Position numbers and translations under genes: made by a program. A DNA stretch of 64,000 nucleotides, from positions 39,060 through 103,059 of the forward strand of contig JBAXNN010000009.1 in the NCBI GenBank assembly GCA_037133755.1. Direction: 5' to 3'. How positions within the stretch are numbered: position 1 is the stretch's first letter; every line of letters begins with the position of its first letter. The notes below the pieces were generated by a model, which was not told the origin of the DNA, did no database searches, and saw only the letters and a program-made list of their open reading frames with translations. Origin of the DNA: F1-60-MAGs149 sp037133755 (GTDB lineage Bacteria; Actinomycetota; Thermoleophilia; Gaiellales; F1-60-MAGs149). Positions 16,664 through 23,645 of this stretch are shown here, one piece after another.

Positions 16664-17155
16664 CCCGGCGCGCGGCGGGAGCCGGGCACCACGACGCAGG
16701 CGCTCGAGTTCACGCGGTGCCACGGGACGCCACGCGCCCGGCTCCAGATCCCCTAGCTCGATGTCGCCGAGTCGCGTACGCAGGCCGCTGCAGGTGATGC
16801 GCTCAGCCAGGGGAAACGCCGGATTGGCGAGGCGCTGTGCCAGTGACGCATCGGCCAAGAGCAGTTCGAGCCCGGCACCCACCTCGCTGCGACCGAGCAC
16901 GGGGTGCAGGGTCCCCGGGTGCACAAGCTGGATCGGCTGATTCGCACGTCGATGGAGCACCACTCCGGTGGGGCCCGAACCAAGCGGTTGGCCATCGAGC
17001 AGCACACGGTCGGCAGAGCCGACCTGCAGGGCGGGATCGGTGCACGCGGCTCCGTTCACGGTTACGCGGTCCGTGCGGAGAAGACCCTCGACCTCGCGGC
17101 GTGTGCCGAGACCCGCTGCCGCGAGATACCGGTTGAGTCGGACCGTGCCCGACAT
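16661..17155 (-). CDS. Truncated RsuA/RluB-like protein: S4 domain plus degenerate synthase remnant
   Basis: 164 residues, against about 240 in normal RsuA/RluB rRNA pseudouridine synthases. Residues 3-50 are an S4 RNA-binding domain (RLNRYLAAAGLGTRREVEGL). The catalytic motif, normally GRLDxxTxGLLLLTNDG, reads GRSEVGAGLELLLADAS at 88-104, so the essential Asp is Glu91 and the preceding Leu is lost. About 90 residues of catalytic core are then missing, after which the family C terminus resumes (LGDLEPGAWRPVAPREL). It probably binds RNA without modifying it. It lies 6 bp after clpX, apparently in the tig-clpP-clpX operon. The frame is intact, so it is not an obvious recent pseudogene. Confidence 0.8.
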   Translation of the reverse strand: MSGTVRLNRYLAAAGLGTRREVEGLLRTDRVTVNGAACTDPALQVGSADRVLLDGQPLGSGPTGVVLHRRANQPIQLVHPGTLHPVLGRSEVGAGLELLLADASLAQRLANPAFPLAERITCSGLRTRLGDIELGDLEPGAWRPVAPRELERLRRGARLPPRAG

Positions 17156-17161
17156 GAGGAT

Positions 17162-18436
17162 CTAGGCGGACTCTTCGGCCGGCAGCTCGGTCGACATGTG
17201 ACCGCCGGTCGTGACGAGCGTCGGACGGACGTCACGCTCGATGGAGTCTGCCGTGACGATGCACCGGGCGATATCCGAGCGGCTGGGCAGCTCGAACATG
17301 ACGTCCGTGAGCGCGTTCTCGATGATCGAACGCAGTCCCCGCGCTCCGGTTTCGCGCTCGAGGGCCTTGTCGGCGATTGCCCAGAGGGCGTCGTCGTGGA
17401 AGACCAGTTCGGCGTTGTCGTATTGGAAGAAGCGCTGGTACTGCTTGGTGAGGGCGTTCTTCGGCTCGACCAGGACCTGCACCAGCTGCTCGCGGCCGAG
17501 CTGATGGACGGTGCTGATGATCGGCATGCGGCCGACGAACTCGGGGATCAGTCCAAACTGGACGAGATCCTCCGGGCGCACCTCCTGCAGCAGCTCGGCG
17601 GGCTCGGTGACGCGGGTCTCGCGCATCTCGGCGCCGAAGCCGACGACGTTCTTGCCCACGCGCCGTTCGATGATGCGATCGAGGCCGGCGAATGCGCCAC
17701 CGCAGATGAAAAGGATGTTTGTCGTGTCGATCGACAGGAACTCCTGATGCGGATGCTTGCGGCCACCCTGTGGCGGCACCGACGCGACGGTTCCCTCGAG
17801 GATCTTCAGGAGCGCCTGCTGAACGCCCTCACCCGAGACATCGCGCGTGATCGAGGGGTTCTCCGACTTGCGGGCAACCTTGTCGATCTCGTCGATGTAG
17901 ATGATTCCGGTCTCGGCCTTCTTGATGTCGAAGTCCGCGGCCTGGATCAGCTTCAGCAGGATGTTCTCGACGTCCTCACCGACGTAGCCCGCCTCGGTCA
18001 GTGCCGTGGCATCCGCGATCGCGAACGGGACGTCGAGGATGCGCGCCATCGTCTGTGCGAGCAGCGTCTTGCCGCAGCCGGTCGGGCCGAGCAAGAGAAT
18101 GTTCGACTTGCCGAGCTCGATGTCGCCATCAGACTCGGCGGCCATGCGCACGCGCTTGTAGTGGTTGTACACGGCGACCGACAGCATGCGCTTGGCCTCG
18201 TCCTGACCGATCACGTAGTCGTTCAGGAACGTGTACATCTCCTGCGGCGCAGGCAGCGAGCGGGTATCGAGCGACGTTGGAGCCTTGAGCTCCTCTTCGA
18301 TGATCTCGTTGCAGAGATCGATGCACTCGTCGCAGATGTAGACGCCGGGACCGGCGATCAGCTTCCGCACCTGTCGCTGCGTCTTGCCACAGAAGGAGCA
18401 GAGAAGCTGCTCGCCGGTGTTGTCCGACGGCGTCAT
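17162..18436 (-). CDS. clpX: ClpX ATPase, unfoldase of the ClpXP protease
   Basis: 424 residues. The N-terminal C4 zinc-binding domain (CSFCGK...CDECIDLC, residues 19-47) is followed by an AAA+ module: Walker A GPTGCGKT, Walker B IIYIDEIDKV, and the pore-loop GYVGEDVEN. LLKILEGTVASVPPQGGRKH and FGLIPEFVGRMP are standard. The ClpP-docking IGF-type loop reads VGFGAEM here. It unfolds tagged substrates and feeds ClpP. One base separates it from clpP. Confidence 0.97.
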   Translation of the reverse strand: MTPSDNTGEQLLCSFCGKTQRQVRKLIAGPGVYICDECIDLCNEIIEEELKAPTSLDTRSLPAPQEMYTFLNDYVIGQDEAKRMLSVAVYNHYKRVRMAAESDGDIELGKSNILLLGPTGCGKTLLAQTMARILDVPFAIADATALTEAGYVGEDVENILLKLIQAADFDIKKAETGIIYIDEIDKVARKSENPSITRDVSGEGVQQALLKILEGTVASVPPQGGRKHPHQEFLSIDTTNILFICGGAFAGLDRIIERRVGKNVVGFGAEMRETRVTEPAELLQEVRPEDLVQFGLIPEFVGRMPIISTVHQLGREQLVQVLVEPKNALTKQYQRFFQYDNAELVFHDDALWAIADKALERETGARGLRSIIENALTDVMFELPSRSDIARCIVTADSIERDVRPTLVTTGGHMSTELPAEESA

Positions 18437-18437
18437 C

Positions 18438-19022
18438 TCAGCGGTGTTCGATGACCTGGTCGATGATCCCGTACGTCTTGGCCTCTTCAGCGCTCATGAA
18501 GTTGTCGCGCTCAGTGTCCTGCTTGACCTTCTCCGCCGGCTGACCGGTGTGGAGCGCAAGCAGACGATCGAGGTTCTGGCGCATGTCGATGATCTCACGA
18601 GCGTGGATCTCGATGTCGGTGGCCTGGCCTTGGAATCCGGCGGAGACCTGATGGATCAGGATCTTCGAGTTCGGCAGCGCCATCCGCTTGCCCTTCTTGC
18701 CGCCGGCGAGCAGGAACGCGCCCATCGACATCGCGATGCCGCAGCAGATGGTCTGCACGTCGGGCTTGATGAACTGCATCGTGTCGTAGATCGCCATGCC
18801 GGCGTAGACCGAGCCGCCCGGGGAGTTGATGTACAGCGAGATGTCCTTGTCCGGGTCCTCTGACTCAAGATGGATCAGCTGCGCGACGATCAGATTCGCG
18901 ATCTGGTCATCCACGGGCGTGCCGAGAAAGATGATCCGCTCGCTGAGGAGGCGGCTGTAGATGTCGAAGGCGCGCTCGCCGCGCGATGTCTGCTCGACGA
19001 CCATGGGGACCAGAGGGCTCAC
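18438..19022 (-). CDS. clpP: ATP-dependent Clp protease proteolytic subunit
   Basis: 194 residues, GTG start with AAAGG about 7 bp upstream. The serine protease triad reads S99 (GIAMSMGA), H124 (ILIHQVSAG) and D173 (TERDNFMSAEEA). YINSPGGSV and FQGQATDIEIHA are family hallmarks. The segment after His is VSAG rather than the common PLGG, which slightly alters the head-domain loop. It forms the ClpXP chamber with the downstream clpX product. Confidence 0.96.
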   Translation of the reverse strand: MSPLVPMVVEQTSRGERAFDIYSRLLSERIIFLGTPVDDQIANLIVAQLIHLESEDPDKDISLYINSPGGSVYAGMAIYDTMQFIKPDVQTICCGIAMSMGAFLLAGGKKGKRMALPNSKILIHQVSAGFQGQATDIEIHAREIIDMRQNLDRLLALHTGQPAEKVKQDTERDNFMSAEEAKTYGIIDQVIEHR

Positions 19023-19072
19023 GTTGGGACCTTTCGGTGGTGGTTCGGTGTTTCCTGCACGGGCGACGCGGA

Positions 19073-20452
19073 CTAGTTGTCCGCGTCCTCCCCATCATCG
19101 TCCTTCGCTGCGACGTCCGTCGCCGGCTTGCGCTTGTTGGCGCGTGCCTCGGCCTCGTCGGGCGAAATCTCCTTGGCGGCGGCGACGGCATGATCGAGTG
19201 CGTCGCGCAGCGTCAAGTCGCGGCGCACGTCCTCGCGCATGGCGGCGTCGTTCATGATCCGCTCGATGACCTCGTCGGACTCGGCCTCTTCCGCCGCCTG
19301 CTCCGCGATGAACGCGCGCAGCGTGGCGTCGTCGACCTTGATGCCGTTCGCCTCGATGTAGGCGTCGAGCGCGAGCTCTTCGCGGACCTCGCGGCCGGCT
19401 TCGGGCATGAGCTCCATGTACAGCGAGTTCATGTCGCGGCCGATCATCTGCATGTACTGCTCGAGGCTGATGCCCTGTTGCTGCAGGGAGCGCGCCATCG
19501 ACTGCATGCGGTCATCGATGCGGCGGGCGACCATGGACGGCGGGATCTCGACCTCGGCCTGCGCACCGAGGTCCTGAAGGACGTTGCGACGGAACGCACC
19601 GTCAGCCTCGTTCTTGGCGGTCTCGGAGCGGGCCGTGCGAATGTCGTCACGGAGTTCGGCAAGCGTGTCGAAGCCCGCCATGTTCTTCGCGAAGTCGTCA
19701 TCGAGGTCGGGCAGTACGCGGGCACGAACCTCCTTGACGGTGACGGTGAAGACCGCCTCGGCGCCAGCGAGCTTCTTCGGCTTCTGGTCGGCGGGCAGGG
19801 TCATCCCGACGTCCTTCACGTCGCCGGTCTTCATGCCGATGATGGCCTCGTCCAGTTCGTCGAGCAGGCGTCCGGAGCCGGCCTCGACCATCAGGTCGGT
19901 AGCCTGGGCGTCCTTGATGAGGTGGCCGTCCACGGCGCCACTCATGTCGACCAGCACCTGGTGCCCGGCCTCGACGGCAGCGTCGATCGGCTGGAACTCG
20001 GCCCCCGCCAGGCGGATGCGCTCCAGCTCTTCGTCGATCGCCTCGTCGGAGACATCGGCGGTGGGGCGCACGGCTGCGAGCTCGAGCTGCTTGGGGAGCT
20101 CGGCCTTCGGCGGGATCGCGACGGTGCCCGTGAACACGAACGGCGATCCCTGCACCGGCGGGGTGTCGAAATCGATCTCAGGACGGTCGATACCTTCGAC
20201 CGCGGTTGCGGCGCAGGCCCGCCGCCACCAGCTGTCGATGTGGGTGCGTAGTGCCTCCTCGGCGACGGCCTCCTCACCGATCCGCTGACGGATGACGGCG
20301 ATCGGTGCCTTGCCCGGCCGGAAGCCGGGGATGCGCATGTCCTTGCGAAGGTCGTTGAGCGCATGCTCGAACGCATGATTGACGTCATGCGCGTCGACCT
20401 CGACGCGGATCTTGACCTTGTTGTCCTCGAGGGTCTCTACAGCGGTTTCCAT
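19073..20452 (-). CDS. tig: Trigger factor, ribosome-associated chaperone
   Basis: 459 residues. The N-terminal ribosome-binding domain carries the signature GFRPGKAP near residue 42. A PPIase-like middle domain (GSGRLLDELDEAIIGMKTGD) and a long helical C-terminal arm follow, ending in acidic residues. It shields nascent chains at the ribosome exit. The start is METAVETLEDN at 20452 with GGAG 10 bp upstream; a longer open frame reaches 20494 but lacks homology. A TACGAT box at 20493-20498 would give a leader of roughly 35 nt. It heads the tig-clpP-clpX-RsuA-like operon. Confidence 0.95.
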   Translation of the reverse strand: METAVETLEDNKVKIRVEVDAHDVNHAFEHALNDLRKDMRIPGFRPGKAPIAVIRQRIGEEAVAEEALRTHIDSWWRRACAATAVEGIDRPEIDFDTPPVQGSPFVFTGTVAIPPKAELPKQLELAAVRPTADVSDEAIDEELERIRLAGAEFQPIDAAVEAGHQVLVDMSGAVDGHLIKDAQATDLMVEAGSGRLLDELDEAIIGMKTGDVKDVGMTLPADQKPKKLAGAEAVFTVTVKEVRARVLPDLDDDFAKNMAGFDTLAELRDDIRTARSETAKNEADGAFRRNVLQDLGAQAEVEIPPSMVARRIDDRMQSMARSLQQQGISLEQYMQMIGRDMNSLYMELMPEAGREVREELALDAYIEANGIKVDDATLRAFIAEQAAEEAESDEVIERIMNDAAMREDVRRDLTLRDALDHAVAAAKEISPDEAEARANKRKPATDVAAKDDDGEDADN

Positions 20453-20492
20453 GCGCTTCTTTCTCCGACGGCTGGGGCCAGTGCGGATCGCC

Positions 20493-20498
20493 ATCGTA
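20493..20498 (-). promoter_or_regulatory. -10 box (TACGAT) for tig
   Basis: Between tRNA-Leu and tig, about 40 bp before the tig ATG. Together with a GGAG ribosome site this is a leadered gene, unlike many others here. Confidence 0.35.
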
Positions 20499-20526
20499 CG
20501 GGATCATGCGATGCGGGCATTCCGAT

Positions 20527-20608
20527 GCGGGTGAGAGGACTTGAACCTCCACGGGGTCTCCCCCACCAGGACCTAAACCTGGCGCGTCTACCATTTCGCC
20601 ACACCCGC
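20527..20608 (-). tRNA. tRNA-Leu (anticodon TAG)
   Basis: 82 nt with a 7-bp acceptor stem GCGGGTG/CACCCGC, D-arm TGGCGAAATGGTAGACGC, anticodon stem CCAGG/CCTGG with loop TTTAGGT (anticodon TAG, reads CUA), a long variable arm as in class II tRNAs, and T-arm GGTTCAAGTCC. The 3' CCA is not encoded. It sits upstream of tig on the same strand. Confidence 0.95.
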
Positions 20609-20634
20609 GCTCCCGGAACGGTATCGGAGACGGT

Positions 20635-21072
20635 TCAGCTGGCGGCAGCAGCAGGTGCTTGGGCCGGTACCGGTTGCACTGCCGGCGCGGCTTGGGCCGA
20701 GCTTGCGGATGTAGCGACCGGCTGGTTGGCGGCAGCCTGCGCAGTTGCCGCGGCGGCGGCGGCTTCCTTTGCCGTCGCGGCCTTCTGTGCACGCTGGACG
20801 GCCTGCAGCATTCGCTGTTGACGTGCCTCGGTGGTCGACACGAGGTGGTTGTAGCGTCGAACCAGGGTGCGGTTCTGCTTCGTGAGCGTTGCGTCGTGAG
20901 CGGCCGAACGCTGCGCGAGCGACTGCCAGCCGAGTGCCTCGGACCTCCACTGTGCGGCAGCATTCGTGGAACGTCGAGCCTCGCCGTAGAGCTTGAACGA
21001 GATGGTGCTGGCCAGTGCCAACGCGATCACGAGTCCGCTGATGACGACGAGGGAGTACCGCGTGCGGCGCAT
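20635..21072 (-). CDS. Membrane-anchored coiled-coil protein with Ala-rich tail (paralogue of 22960-23289)
   Basis: 145 residues of unknown function. One N-terminal transmembrane helix (about 7-25) is followed by an extracytoplasmic coiled coil with the block WRSEALGWQ...LTKQNRTLVRRYNHL, and a C-terminal tail almost wholly Ala/Pro/Gln/Val. The same block (WQKEAAGWQ...LTVLNKKLVRKYNRL) and tail type occur in the protein at 22960-23289, so the two are paralogues. The start overlaps the stop of the preceding anchored protein by one base (TGATG). Likely envelope-located; the Ala/Pro tail could span the cell wall (inference). Confidence 0.8.
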   Translation of the reverse strand: MRRTRYSLVVISGLVIALALASTISFKLYGEARRSTNAAAQWRSEALGWQSLAQRSAAHDATLTKQNRTLVRRYNHLVSTTEARQQRMLQAVQRAQKAATAKEAAAAAATAQAAANQPVATSASSAQAAPAVQPVPAQAPAAAAS

Positions 21073-21461
21073 CAGTCATCGCCCTCTTCGCGCTCGCCAG
21101 AGGCCTCGCGTGCTCCGTCGTCGCCGGCTCCGTGTTCGTTGGCAGCGACGGCGTCGAGCGAGGCGACGGTCACGGGTGGCTCGTTAGCGGTGATGGCTGG
21201 CTGAGCCACGGGTGCTGAGGTGGCCGGGGCGGGAGCAGCCAATTGCACCTCTTGGGCAGGCGGCGTCGTCGTCGGCGTACGGAGCGCGTCGACGGGGTTC
21301 GTCGCCCCGGTCGGCGGCACGAACTGCTGGCGCAGATCGGTCGACTGAGCGAGGGCGGGATCGCCCTGATGGTCGAGCAGCGTGGCCATCGTGAGCGCCA
21401 CGATGGCGAGCGACAAGCCGAGGACGCCGCTGATGATGAGGCGGGTGCGGGAAAGCTTCAT
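21072..21461 (-). CDS. Small anchored protein with Pro/Ala linker and acidic C terminus
   Basis: 129 residues, unknown function. An N-terminal transmembrane segment (about 7-30) precedes a Thr/Pro/Ala-rich stretch and an acidic end. It contains TGAT within VPPTGATNPVD, resembling the [ST]GA[ST] core at which ApbE attaches FMN, but no FMN_bind domain is recognisable. The start is MKLSRTRL at 21461; a longer frame to 21521 runs through the regulatory repeats and is disfavoured. Two TGAG boxes 11 bp apart lie 35-49 bp upstream. First gene of a pair with 20635-21072, the same arrangement as 23589/23289. Confidence 0.75.
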   Translation of the reverse strand: MKLSRTRLIISGVLGLSLAIVALTMATLLDHQGDPALAQSTDLRQQFVPPTGATNPVDALRTPTTTPPAQEVQLAAPAPATSAPVAQPAITANEPPVTVASLDAVAANEHGAGDDGAREASGEREEGDD

Positions 21462-21495
21462 GACCCCATCATCCGAGCCGTTCTGGCGGGTTGCA

Positions 21496-21510
21496 TGAGG
21501 CTTCGATGAG
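21496..21510 (-). promoter_or_regulatory. Direct-repeat operator: two TGAG boxes, 11-bp phase
   Basis: TGAG (plus strand) at 21496 and 21507, in ATGAGGCTTCGATGAG. The same phased repeats precede two other units of the island; spacing fits tandem binding by an OmpR/PhoB-type regulator. Confidence 0.5.
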
Positions 21511-21533
21511 AGTCCTCTCATCGCCCGCCGCCC

Positions 21534-22070
21534 TCAGACGTCGCTGGCGGTGCGCTTCGCGCTCTTCGGCGGCGCGCCACCGGTGAAGCGCCAGGCTGCT
21601 GCGCCGACGACCAGGGCGATGCCGAGGCCGTAGAGCCCGAGGATGACCGGATTGCCGGTGTCGGTGCCAAGCCAGAGACCGTGGATCATCGCGGCGGCCC
21701 AGAACACGTAAGCGAAGTAATGCAGGCCGCGCCAGAAGCGGAACGACACCTTCTTGCGCTTGCGCAAGGCGAAGCTGAGGGGCAGCAGGAGCGCGAGCCA
21801 CAGCGCGATGGCGCCCAGAATGATCGATGGTCGTGCGTCGATACCGATCACGCTGAGCCACGGGACCTTCGCGTACTTGTCGAGCACGAGCGCGACGACG
21901 TGGCTGATGATCAGGAGGAGTCCGAACGACTGCAGGACCTGATGGAGTTCGACCGCGCCCTTCGGTGATTGCACGCCACGACCTGCGAGCAGCGTCCCCC
22001 ACGCTGCGGTCAGCGTGTAGACGAGGACGGCGATTAGGCCCGTGGCACGCGCGATCTCCCAGAGAATCAT
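21534..22070 (-). CDS. Ferric-reductase-like transmembrane cytochrome b protein
   Basis: 178 residues with about five to six hydrophobic helices. Histidines lie in paired helices (ELHQVLQSFGLLLIISH; FWRGLHYFAYVFWAAAMIHG), the pattern of the ferric reductase/MsrQ-YedZ haem b domain. Such proteins move electrons across the membrane, often to a flavinylated or metal acceptor. The start is MILWEIARA at 22070, overlapping the ApbE stop by ATGA. Co-translation with an FMN transferase supports an extracytoplasmic flavin/haem electron path. The C-terminal 20 residues are basic and soluble. Confidence 0.82.
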   Translation of the reverse strand: MILWEIARATGLIAVLVYTLTAAWGTLLAGRGVQSPKGAVELHQVLQSFGLLLIISHVVALVLDKYAKVPWLSVIGIDARPSIILGAIALWLALLLPLSFALRKRKKVSFRFWRGLHYFAYVFWAAAMIHGLWLGTDTGNPVILGLYGLGIALVVGAAAWRFTGGAPPKSAKRTASDV

Positions 22071-22930
22071 GCGAGTGCCTCGGCCCACGCGTCCGTCGTC
22101 GTCACGGTCTCGTCAAGCGCAATGCGCGCCGCGGGCACGTCGAGCGAGGCGAGGAACGCGGGATCCAGGACCACGCACGAGGCGAGGACGTCGGCGGCGA
22201 CGGGGTCCTCGCCGACAACCACTGCCGTGCCGCGCGCACTCGGCGCGCCGGTGCGCGGATCGATCAGGTGGTGCGCGACGGTCCCATCGCCGAGCTGCCA
22301 CTGGCGACGCTCGCTCGAGGAGGTGGCGATGCCCTCTCCCTCGTGCGCCAACACGGCACCGACCGCCGTCTCAATGCGGTGCGACCCGCGGATGATCGCG
22401 AGATCGCCGCCGGCGTCGATGATCAGGCGCTCGTCGTCGCAGCGGTCGGCGAGGAGCTCGCCCGCGCGCACGGCAGCCCAGGACTTGCCGATGCCGCCGA
22501 GGTCGAGCGAGGTGCCGGCGGGGATCGTAATCGTGCCGCTGCGCCGCGAGATCAGGATCTCGCCGACAGGTGCGGGCACGTGTGGAGCCTGCTGCGGGGC
22601 GTCGTCGCCCACTGCGCCGCGATACCCCCATGCTCGCAGCGCGTCGGCGAGGAGGGGCTGGAACAGGCCGCCGGTACGCTCGGACCAGTCGCGCGCGGCC
22701 TCCACGATGTCGAGGGTGGCAGCGGCGACCTCAACGGCAGTGCCTGCGCCCTGACTGATGCGCGACACATCGCTCGTCGCCTGAAAGCGCGACCACAGGC
22801 GCTCATCAGCTGCCACCGCATCGGCCGCAGCCTGGGCATCCTCGCCACTCACGCCACCGCCGTGATGAATACGCCAATCGGCGCCCATCGCCCGGAACGT
22901 CCAGTCGAGCATGGGCGTCGTGTTGTCCAT
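22067..22930 (-). CDS. apbE: FAD:protein FMN transferase (ApbE family)
   Basis: 287 residues. ApbE enzymes attach FMN from FAD to Thr/Ser of extracytoplasmic proteins. Visible marks are the N-terminal FRAMGADWRI, SLDLGGIGKSWAAVRAGELL, IDAGGDLAIIRG, HHLIDPRTGAPS, and the C-terminal acidic region. There is no clear signal peptide or lipobox, so it may act in the cytoplasm or be membrane-associated. The start is uncertain. ATG 22930 has TACCCT 7 bp upstream; ATG 22960 overlaps the preceding stop as TGATG. I use 22930. No FMN_bind substrate is recognisable nearby. Confidence 0.9.
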   Translation of the reverse strand: MDNTTPMLDWTFRAMGADWRIHHGGGVSGEDAQAAADAVAADERLWSRFQATSDVSRISQGAGTAVEVAAATLDIVEAARDWSERTGGLFQPLLADALRAWGYRGAVGDDAPQQAPHVPAPVGEILISRRSGTITIPAGTSLDLGGIGKSWAAVRAGELLADRCDDERLIIDAGGDLAIIRGSHRIETAVGAVLAHEGEGIATSSSERRQWQLGDGTVAHHLIDPRTGAPSARGTAVVVGEDPVAADVLASCVVLDPAFLASLDVPAARIALDETVTTTDAWAEALA

Positions 22931-22937
22931 CGGATTC

Positions 22938-22943
22938 AGGGTA
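22938..22943 (-). promoter_or_regulatory. -10 box (TACCCT) before apbE
   Basis: 7 bp before the ATG at 22930, giving a possible leaderless apbE-reductase transcript within the larger operon. Confidence 0.35.
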
Positions 22944-22959
22944 TCGGGGGCGGTTGGCA

Positions 22960-23289
22960 TCAGCTGGCCTTGGCGGTCGGCGCTGCTGCCGGTGCAGCCT
23001 GGACGGGCGCCGCGGTTTGCACGGGAGCGCTGGCCGAGACGGTCAGCGGAGCGGCCGGCTGTGCACTGACGGCCTTGGCCAGCCGGTTGTACTTGCGGAC
23101 CAGCTTCTTGTTCAGGACGGTCAGCTGCGACGTGGCCTGATTGGTCTGCTGTGCCGTTGCCTGCCAGCCAGCGGCCTCCTTCTGCCAGGCGTTGGCCTGA
23201 TCGACCTGATGGACGGCGAAGGCGGTCGTGCCGGTGAGCAGCACGCCGAGCGTGCCGACGGTGATACGGGTGAGGGTGGAGCTCTGCAT
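22960..23289 (-). CDS. Membrane-anchored coiled-coil protein with Ala/Pro tail (paralogue of 20635-21072)
   Basis: 109 residues, unknown function. An N-terminal transmembrane or signal segment (about 8-27), the conserved block WQKEAAGWQ...LVRKYNRL, and an Ala/Pro/Val tail ending KAS. The block aligns without gaps to the protein at 20635-21072, showing duplication. It follows the small anchored protein at 23293 by 3 bp and precedes apbE, so it is co-transcribed with the redox genes. Confidence 0.78.
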   Translation of the reverse strand: MQSSTLTRITVGTLGVLLTGTTAFAVHQVDQANAWQKEAAGWQATAQQTNQATSQLTVLNKKLVRKYNRLAKAVSAQPAAPLTVSASAPVQTAAPVQAAPAAAPTAKAS

Positions 23290-23292
23290 GGG

Positions 23293-23589
23293 TCAGTCCT
23301 CCTGGGACATGCCATCGTCGGAGCGCAGCTCCGCGACGCGATAGGTGATCTGGGTCGTAGTCTGGGTGGAGGGCGCACGCGCGACGCGCGGGGCCTTCAG
23401 GACGGTCGGAGCGTTGACGGCCGGCGTGGCAAACGCACTGCGCGCTGCCTGTGAGGCCTGCAAGCCATCGCCACGGAGCGCCGCGGTGAGCGTGCTGCCG
23501 TAGGCGGCGATGCTGATCACGAGGGCGGCGGTGGCGAGCCCCACGAGGGCGCTGCGGATCGCCTTGGTGTTGGGGGTGCTGTTGTTCAT
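23293..23589 (-). CDS. Small anchored protein with acidic C terminus
   Basis: 98 residues, unknown function. A hydrophobic segment (about 12-35) precedes an Ala/Pro/Thr linker and an acidic end (ELRSDDGMSQED). Architecture and gene order match the protein at 21072-21461. The leader just before the ATG is nearly identical in both genes (ATGGGG[A/T]CATGA), again pointing to duplication of a two-gene module. TGAG boxes 11 bp apart lie 35-49 bp upstream. Confidence 0.72.
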   Translation of the reverse strand: MNNSTPNTKAIRSALVGLATAALVISIAAYGSTLTAALRGDGLQASQAARSAFATPAVNAPTVLKAPRVARAPSTQTTTQITYRVAELRSDDGMSQED

Positions 23590-23623
23590 GTCCCCATCGT
23601 CGCGGGCCTGACCGCGCGGTTGA

Positions 23624-23638
23624 TGAGGAGTCGATGAG
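23624..23638 (-). promoter_or_regulatory. Direct-repeat operator: two TGAG boxes, 11-bp phase
   Basis: TGAG (plus strand) at 23624 and 23635 within GATGAGGAGTCGATGAGG, between the histidine kinase stop and the 23589 start. Same motif and phase as at 21496 and 26245. Confidence 0.5.
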
Positions 23639-23645
23639 GGTGTTC

